Program-made: the position numbers and the translations under genes | From: Fibrobacter sp. | GTDB taxonomy: Bacteria > Fibrobacterota > Fibrobacteria > Fibrobacterales > Fibrobacteraceae | Length of the DNA stretch: 36,878 nt | Assembly: GCF_017545445.1 (NCBI RefSeq) | Contig: NZ_JAFWOM010000055.1 | Location: 1-36,878 of the forward strand | Direction of reading: 5' to 3' | The notes under the pieces: generated by a model | The model's input: only the letters and a program-made list of their open reading frames with translations | Database searches by the model: none | What the model was told of the DNA's origin: nothing | Shown here: in pieces, positions 32,485 to 36,878 of the stretch | How the letters are laid out: each line of letters begins with the position of its first letter | Numbering within the stretch: the first letter of the stretch is position 1

Positions 32485-33513
32485 TTATTTAAGAACTTTT
32501 TTTTCGAAGCCGAATTTTTTCAGCACATCCTTACGGATTAGCGGAAGAATCTGGCTGTAAGGCACCACAACCAAGCCGTCTTTCGTGTCGAAATCAGTAA
32601 TGCCGATATAGAAGTATTTGAATCCGATACCGTCTTTCAAGAATAAGGCGAGCCTTGGCTGGATTTCTTGGTTGATTTCGTCTATAATGGCGTGATCGGC
32701 CGCATTTTTCCGGATAAGGGCGACTAGAAGGTCTTGCGACCCTGGCAAGAAAATGGAACTGTCTACTACGGAACCGTCTTGCTTGGAGAATGTCATGTAG
32801 CTGTTTCTGCTCCAATGGACGGCTTCACAGTCTTTGTCTTCCCTTTCGTATTGCAGGTAAGTCGCCCAAGATTTCGTTTCGTACATGGGAGCAATGCTGT
32901 CAACCAATTTCATAGGTATGGTGTCATAGCTATAGCGTTGTTCTAAAACTTGAATATTTGTGGTGGTATCTGAAGGATACATACATCTGTGGATTTGGTC
33001 TTTGCGCACGTCATCGGCGAATCTTTTTAAAATCGCCTGCATGTGCTGCTTGTCTAGTGTCAAATCGGTCTTTTGAACCTTGTCACCTAGAAGCGTGCGG
33101 ATTATCCTGTTTCGGGCTGTTTTGCTTATACCCTTGGCGGGGAGCGTCCAATGAGCGTAAACTTCACTGAAAGGCCTTTGCACCGTGTCTATGGAGACTG
33201 TGAAGTGTTCAATATCGTTGTTTTCCGCGAGAGCCTCGTGTGCGTATAGGCTGTTTTGGAATTCGTCTCTCAGCGAATCCTCAAGTAAGAACTGTCGAAG
33301 CGTGGAGTCCAAATTTTTTGACCGTTTCTGAGACAATTCTAATTGCTCCTGTTGGATAAGCAGCTGTTTCTGTGCACCGAACACCTGCTCCCGCCTCACC
33401 CTATCCCGTAGGCTGCTTTTTGTCTCTTCCTGGTCATGCTTGATTAAATTAAACAACCAAAATGCATATATGCATGTAATCAGCACTATTACAATAGTAA
33501 TTATTTTTTTCAC
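32485..33513 (-). CDS. Signal-anchored periplasmic protein, tentatively RsiV/DUF3298-like
   Basis: The 342-residue product has a membrane anchor at 4-24 (IITIVIVLITCIYAFWLF), then a long charged coiled coil (about 28-80, QKQLLIQQEQLELSQKRSK). A periplasmic domain follows with SFSEVYAHWTLP-like FSEVYAHWTLPA, MYETKSWATYLQYE, RNSYMTFSKQDGSVVDSS and PGSQDLLVALIRKNAA. The strand order 'y.tf....G.v...d.f.pgs...l..li' resembles DUF3298/RsiV, a family in which the domain may bind lysozyme or other wall ligands. This assignment is tentative. GTG 33513 follows AGGAG at 7 nt. Its last 40 nt (coding KFGFEKKVLK and the trailer TAAAAACGCC) reappear degenerate after the neighbouring genes at 31479 and 33667. 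Confidence 0.55.
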   Translation of the reverse strand: MKKIITIVIVLITCIYAFWLFNLIKHDQEETKSSLRDRVRREQVFGAQKQLLIQQEQLELSQKRSKNLDSTLRQFLLEDSLRDEFQNSLYAHEALAENNDIEHFTVSIDTVQRPFSEVYAHWTLPAKGISKTARNRIIRTLLGDKVQKTDLTLDKQHMQAILKRFADDVRKDQIHRCMYPSDTTTNIQVLEQRYSYDTIPMKLVDSIAPMYETKSWATYLQYEREDKDCEAVHWSRNSYMTFSKQDGSVVDSSIFLPGSQDLLVALIRKNAADHAIIDEINQEIQPRLALFLKDGIGFKYFYIGITDFDTKDGLVVVPYSQILPLIRKDVLKKFGFEKKVLK

Positions 33514-33608
33514 GACCTAGTCTCCTGCGGAAATTCAGCTAATTCAAATATAGCTTCATAGGATGTCACTTTATGACATTTTAAGGTTCTTGTGAAAAAA
33601 ATTGCAAA

Positions 33609-33639
33609 AAAGCCTTGTGCAGATCCGCATCAAGGCTTT
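33609..33639 (-). terminator. Terminator of the DUF285-repeat gene
   Basis: AAAGCCTTG (33609-33617) pairs with CAAGGCTTT (33631-33639). On the minus strand it is followed by TTTGCAATTTTTTT. It lies beyond both the gene stop and the stranded repeat. Confidence 0.8.
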
Positions 33640-33666
33640 GAATGTTAAGAAGGGATGCCCTGTAAA

Positions 33667-33782
33667 GCTAGGCGTTTTTATTTAGGAACTTTTTAGCCGA
33701 ACATGTTCTTGGTGTTACAATCAGGGCGTATGTTCCAATTAGTGGTGTCGCCGTTGAATTGACTACCTTCAAACCAAAAATC
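33667..33782 (-). pseudogene. In-frame extra DUF285 repeat stranded after the stop codon, with borrowed gene end
   Basis: Continuing the DUF285 gene frame past its TAA (33783-33785) gives FEGSQFNGDTTNWN, then NTKNMFG and a stop (33693-33695). This has the repeat pattern of the gene body (F.GS.FNGD...WN...NM). The DNA after this (AAAAGTTCCTAAATAAAAACGCC, split here as AAAGTTCC and TAAATAAAAACGCC) matches the end and trailer of the RsiV-like gene at 32485. The segment looks like the true former C-terminus, now cut off by a premature stop. Confidence 0.65.
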
Positions 33783-36206
33783 TTATTCGTCTGTCGTCTG
33801 GTTCGTTTCGTCATCGATATCGTTCATGAAGATAGCGGCAATTTCCTCATCGGTAAGGAGTTGGTCGTCAGACGTTTTCGTGTCAAGTGCGATTTGCGAC
33901 TTCTCGAAGATGCGGTTGATGTCGCCAGTGAATGAGCTTCCTTCGAACATCCCGTTTATGTTAGTCACATTGGACACGTTCCACTTGCTGATGTCACCAT
34001 AGAAACTGCTGCATTCAAACATTCCGCTCATATTGGTCACGTTGGATACGTTCCACCTACTGATATCGCCATTGAATGCGCTATGGTAGAACATACTACT
34101 CATGTCCGTCACTTTGGACACATTCCACCTACTGATGTCGCCATTGAATGCACTATGGTAGAACATACTACTCATGTCCGTCACTTTGGACACATCCCAC
34201 TCGCTGATGTTGCCGTTGAATTCGCTTCCTTCAAACAACCCACTCATATCGGTAATGTCCGAAACATCGATGTCGTTCAGGTTGCATTCAGGGCCGAACC
34301 AATAAATTCTTTCATCAATAAGATTCCTCAAAATTTCTTTTTTATTGACCTGTACTACACAACGATTGCGCTTGCGTAGTTTGTCGAAGGTATTCATCAT
34401 CGATTTGAGACGGATACTGTACTCCGATTCTTCCAACGACGCATCGTCCTTGTCCTCTTCGTCCTTATTTGCGGACTCGGCAAGCATCTTCTTGTCGGTC
34501 GCATTCACGACAGCCTCGCACTTAGCCCGAGCTTCACGACGCTTGATTAGATTGTCGTAGGTTTTCATTACCGACTCGAGACGGATACGAAAATTCTTCA
34601 TGTCCTCCGATTCTCTAGACGGTGCAACGTCCTTATTGTCTTCGTCCTTATTCTCGTTGACAATACCAGGAACTTCATCACTGATATTGCCATTGAACGA
34701 GTCCTCTTCAAACTCTTTGAAGTCCTGCGGGGTTACGAACTCGGCAAGCATCTCGCTTCCACTGAACATCCCGTCCTTGTTAGTTCTTTTAGACACATTC
34801 CATCCGGTGATGTCTCCAGTAAATTTGCTATGAGAGAACATCCAGCTCATGTCAGTCACATTGGACACGTCCCACTGGCTGATGTCGCCGTTGAACTGGC
34901 TATGGGAGAACATACTGCCCATGTTGGTCACATTAGACACATTCCACTCGCTGATGTTGCCGTTGAATTTGCTTTCTCTAAACATACAATACATGCGAGT
35001 CACGCTGGATACGTCCCACTGGCTGATATCTCTAGTAAATATGCTACGAGAGAACATACCATTCATGTTTGTTACGTTGGACACGTCCCACTCGCTGATG
35101 TCGCCATTGAAGTTGCTTTCTTCAAACATAAAACTCATGTTCGTTACGTTGGATACGTTCCACTTGCTGATGTCGCCGTCAAATGCGCTATTGGAGAACA
35201 TACTACTCATATCAGTGATACCAGAGACATTGATATCGTTCAGGTCGCATCCGGGTCCAAACCGATTAACTCTTTCATCAATAATCTCCCGCAACATTTC
35301 TTTTTTGTTAGGAACATCTGGATTTGAAATTTGTTTTTTTAAGTAATTACAACGAACCCAGTTATCCTGTTTTGAAATTTCTTCGGTCACATCCCATTCG
35401 CTGATATCGCCATTGAAGTCGCTACCAGAAAACATTCCACTCATGTCAGTCACGTTGGACACGTCCCACTTGCTGATGTTGCCGTTGAATAAGCTATGAG
35501 AGAACATTTCTTTCATGTAGATCACATTGGATATGTCCCATTTGCTGATGTCGCCATTGAAGTTGCTATGAAGGAACATCCCGATCATGTTCGTCACATT
35601 GGATACGTTCCACTTGCTGATGTCGCCATTGAATTTGCTTTCATGGAACATTTCGCGCATTTCAGTCACGTTGGACACGTCCCATCTACTGATGTCGCCG
35701 TCGAATGCGCAACAAGAAAACATTCCACTCATGTCAGTCACATTGGACACGTTCCACTTGCTAATGTCGCCGTCGAATGTGCTATAGTAGAACATGCCAC
35801 TCATGTTCGTCACATTGGACACGTTCCACTTGCTGATGTCGCCGCAGAAGAAACTATGTTCGAACATCTCGCTCATGTTAGTCACGTTGGACACGTTCCA
35901 CTGGCTAATGTCGCCTTTGAAGTCGCTACAAAAAAACATTCCACTCATGTCAGTCACATTGGACACGTTCCACTTGCTGATGTCACCACCATAGAATCTG
36001 CTGCATTCAAACATCCCGCTCATATTGGTCACATTGGATACGTCCCACTTGCTGATGTCTCCATTGAATTGGCTTCCTTTGAACAATTCGCTCATGTCGG
36101 TGATGTCCGAAACATCGATGTCGTTCAGGTCGCATTCGGGCCCCTCGGTCTGAATGCGGTTTTCGATGATTTTCTTCAGTTCTTCTTTATTTGCGGGTTT
36201 GAGCAT
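33783..36206 (-). CDS. Large DUF285 (BspA/PARCEL-type) repeat protein
   Basis: The 807-residue protein is made mostly of about 20 repeats of 24-25 residues with the core FNGDISKWNVSNVTDMSGMF. They are arranged in three blocks of about ten, six and four or five. Each block opens with a helical cap (NKKEMLREIIDERVNRFGP) followed by CDLNDIDVSDITDMS. The blocks are joined by acidic, coiled linkers such as NEDEDNKDVAPSRESEDM-like stretches. These repeats form BspA-type leucine-rich-repeat-like solenoids, usually on cell surfaces or in adhesins. No signal peptide, lipobox or membrane helix is present, so export is unproven. The start is ATG 36206, with AAGGA 8 nt upstream. Two neighbouring 72-bp units (34057-34128 and 34129-34200) differ at only three bases, showing recent expansion. 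The substrate or partner is unknown. Confidence 0.88.
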   Translation of the reverse strand: MLKPANKEELKKIIENRIQTEGPECDLNDIDVSDITDMSELFKGSQFNGDISKWDVSNVTNMSGMFECSRFYGGDISKWNVSNVTDMSGMFFCSDFKGDISQWNVSNVTNMSEMFEHSFFCGDISKWNVSNVTNMSGMFYYSTFDGDISKWNVSNVTDMSGMFSCCAFDGDISRWDVSNVTEMREMFHESKFNGDISKWNVSNVTNMIGMFLHSNFNGDISKWDISNVIYMKEMFSHSLFNGNISKWDVSNVTDMSGMFSGSDFNGDISEWDVTEEISKQDNWVRCNYLKKQISNPDVPNKKEMLREIIDERVNRFGPGCDLNDINVSGITDMSSMFSNSAFDGDISKWNVSNVTNMSFMFEESNFNGDISEWDVSNVTNMNGMFSRSIFTRDISQWDVSSVTRMYCMFRESKFNGNISEWNVSNVTNMGSMFSHSQFNGDISQWDVSNVTDMSWMFSHSKFTGDITGWNVSKRTNKDGMFSGSEMLAEFVTPQDFKEFEEDSFNGNISDEVPGIVNENKDEDNKDVAPSRESEDMKNFRIRLESVMKTYDNLIKRREARAKCEAVVNATDKKMLAESANKDEEDKDDASLEESEYSIRLKSMMNTFDKLRKRNRCVVQVNKKEILRNLIDERIYWFGPECNLNDIDVSDITDMSGLFEGSEFNGNISEWDVSKVTDMSSMFYHSAFNGDISRWNVSKVTDMSSMFYHSAFNGDISRWNVSNVTNMSGMFECSSFYGDISKWNVSNVTNINGMFEGSSFTGDINRIFEKSQIALDTKTSDDQLLTDEEIAAIFMNDIDDETNQTTDE
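34057..34200 (-). repeat. Nearly identical 72-bp tandem duplication within the DUF285 gene
   Basis: Unit 34057-34128 and unit 34129-34200 differ at three positions and encode two copies of a 24-residue repeat containing VTDMSSMFYHSAFNGDIS. Other repeats in the gene are much more diverged, so this copy is the youngest. Confidence 0.85.
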
Positions 36207-36285
36207 CGTCTGTTCCTTTAAAAGTAATGCAAACGCAATTTTAATCGTCAATAAATTTAAATACAAAAATGCAATTTTTTAGAAG

Positions 36286-36332
36286 AGGCGGGATGAAAAT
36301 CCCGCCTACAGTCTACTTCCTACTGCCTACTA
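36286..36332. repeat. GC hairpin plus TAG-rich tail between smc and the DUF285 gene
   Basis: AGGCGGGAT (36286-36294) pairs perfectly with ATCCCGCCT (36299-36307) around GAAA. Next to it, on the minus strand, is TAGTAGGCAGTAGGAAGTAG (36332-36313), a near copy of 16423-16440. The hairpin lies just after the smc stop and may help end that transcript, although no clean U tract follows. Confidence 0.6.
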
Positions 36333-36334
36333 AA

Positions 36335-36878
36335 TTAAATCGCAAACTTAGTAGCGTCGGCGAGCTGCACGCTGGCAATGCGAGAAATACCCTTGATTTC
36401 CTGCGTCACACCGTAGAGCATGTCGGCTTCGGCCATGGTACGCTTGTTATGGGTCACGACGATGAACAAGGTCTGCTTACTGAATTCGCGGAGGAGCGCC
36501 ATAAAGCGACCGACGTTAGCGTCATCAAGCGGACCGTCAACTTCGTCCAGCACGCAGTACGGAGACGGCTTTTCCATGTAAATTGCGAACAGGAGCGCCG
36601 TTGCAGTAAGCGCATGTTCACCACCGGAAAGCGCCTTGATACCGCGCATCTTCTTGCCGGTCGGGCGAACGTTGATTTCGATGTCAGCATCGAGAATGTC
36701 CATGGGCTTGCCCATTTCATCGACTTTTTCGACGAGGCTCATCTTCGTTTCGCCATTGAGGAACAGCTTGCTGAACACGAACTGGAAGTTCTTCTGGATG
36801 CGGGCAAACGTATCGAGGTAGCGCTGGCGGGCTATATCATCGAGCTTTGTGATGGTGCGGTCGAGCGATGCGCGGGCG
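36335..36878 (-). CDS. smc: Chromosome segregation ATPase SMC, C-terminal part (truncated by window edge)
   Basis: The open frame continues from the window edge (36877) to the stop at 36335 and gives the tail of an SMC protein. The end of the coiled coil (RYLDTFARIQKNFQFVFSKLF) leads into the C-terminal ATP-binding head. The ABC signature is LSGGEHALTATALLFAIY. Walker B is YCVLDEVDGPLDDANVGRF, with an Asp-Gly in place of the more common Asp-Ala. The switch His is in FIVVTHNKRTM. SMC dimers with ScpA/ScpB organise and segregate chromosomes. ATP binding needs the N-terminal Walker A, which lies outside the window. A GTG at 36778 is inside the gene and is not its start. Confidence 0.95.
   Translation of the reverse strand, partial: ARASLDRTITKLDDIARQRYLDTFARIQKNFQFVFSKLFLNGETKMSLVEKVDEMGKPMDILDADIEINVRPTGKKMRGIKALSGGEHALTATALLFAIYMEKPSPYCVLDEVDGPLDDANVGRFMALLREFSKQTLFIVVTHNKRTMAEADMLYGVTQEIKGISRIASVQLADATKFAI

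Noticed and set aside
31531..33513. Complete prophage lysis cassette
   Set aside because: The M15 peptidase and the tiny membrane protein suggest it, but no other phage gene, integrase or attachment repeat lies nearby. The idea is kept only as a hypothesis.
34083..36221. Several long plus-strand frames opposite the DUF285 gene encoding repeats of the type HVGHIPLADVAVE
   Set aside because: They exist because the minus-strand repeat unit is a multiple of three and lacks stops on the antisense strand. They start and end with the repeats and have no start signals. The minus-strand frame has the known DUF285 motif.

Overview
The window reads as chromosomal DNA of a Fibrobacter-like bacterium (phylum Fibrobacterota). 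This is inferred, not searched. The hints are a Gram-negative envelope gene set (OmpA-like protein, lipoproteins, tandem outer-membrane barrels), a large secreted protein with a C-terminal sorting-type tail of the kind I associate with Fibrobacter, a stand-alone AICAR transformylase, and intergenic DNA full of short dispersed stem-loops. GC content looks moderate, with AT-rich gene starts. Many genes start behind GGAG-type ribosome-binding sites. Others have a -10-like box 6-7 nt before the start codon and no such site, which suggests leaderless mRNAs.

Layout: 1-303 is the 3' end of a CvfB-like RNA-binding gene. 493-2372 holds divergent ompA-like and beta-barrel genes. 2398-2859 is a dense block of terminators around tRNA-Glu(CTC), followed by a large PpiD/SurA-type periplasmic foldase on the minus strand. 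4957-8342 carries nadB, a membrane-anchored Ser/Thr kinase and a CvpA-like gene. 8477-10768 encodes a secreted gluzincin-like multidomain protein. 11004-13914 is thiL followed by a pilB/gspE ATPase gene broken by a one-base frameshift. 13979-15459 has a receiver-like small protein and a TIM-barrel hydrolase-like protein. 15558-18330 is a tandem triplet of paralogous outer-membrane proteins. 18579-22939 carries the AICAR transformylase, an unknown gene, trmFO and a GntR-type regulator overlapping trmFO by 8 nt. 22982-27729 is a minus-strand run of dxs, an alpha/beta hydrolase, a rhodanese lipoprotein and ribD. 27858-31452 holds a TraB/GumN-like lipoprotein, a zinc-ribbon membrane protein, an unknown lipoprotein and an EamA transporter.

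From about 31,480 to 36,206 lies a minus-strand block that looks accessory: a signal-anchored M15-type peptidase, a tiny membrane protein, an RsiV/DUF3298-like anchored protein, and an 807-residue protein built almost wholly of DUF285 (BspA/PARCEL-type) repeats. This block contains decayed copies of the 3' end of one of its own genes and an in-frame repeat unit stranded beyond the stop codon of the DUF285 gene, so it appears to be actively recombining. The window closes in the 3' part of smc.

The most interesting non-coding signals are: (i) three intergenic stem-loops that keep an 11-nt loop and a one-base bulge while their stems change by compensating bases; (ii) three consecutive tRNA-tail-plus-terminator units next to tRNA-Glu; (iii) the recurring leaderless start arrangement; and (iv) TAG-rich low-complexity repeats next to short GC hairpins.
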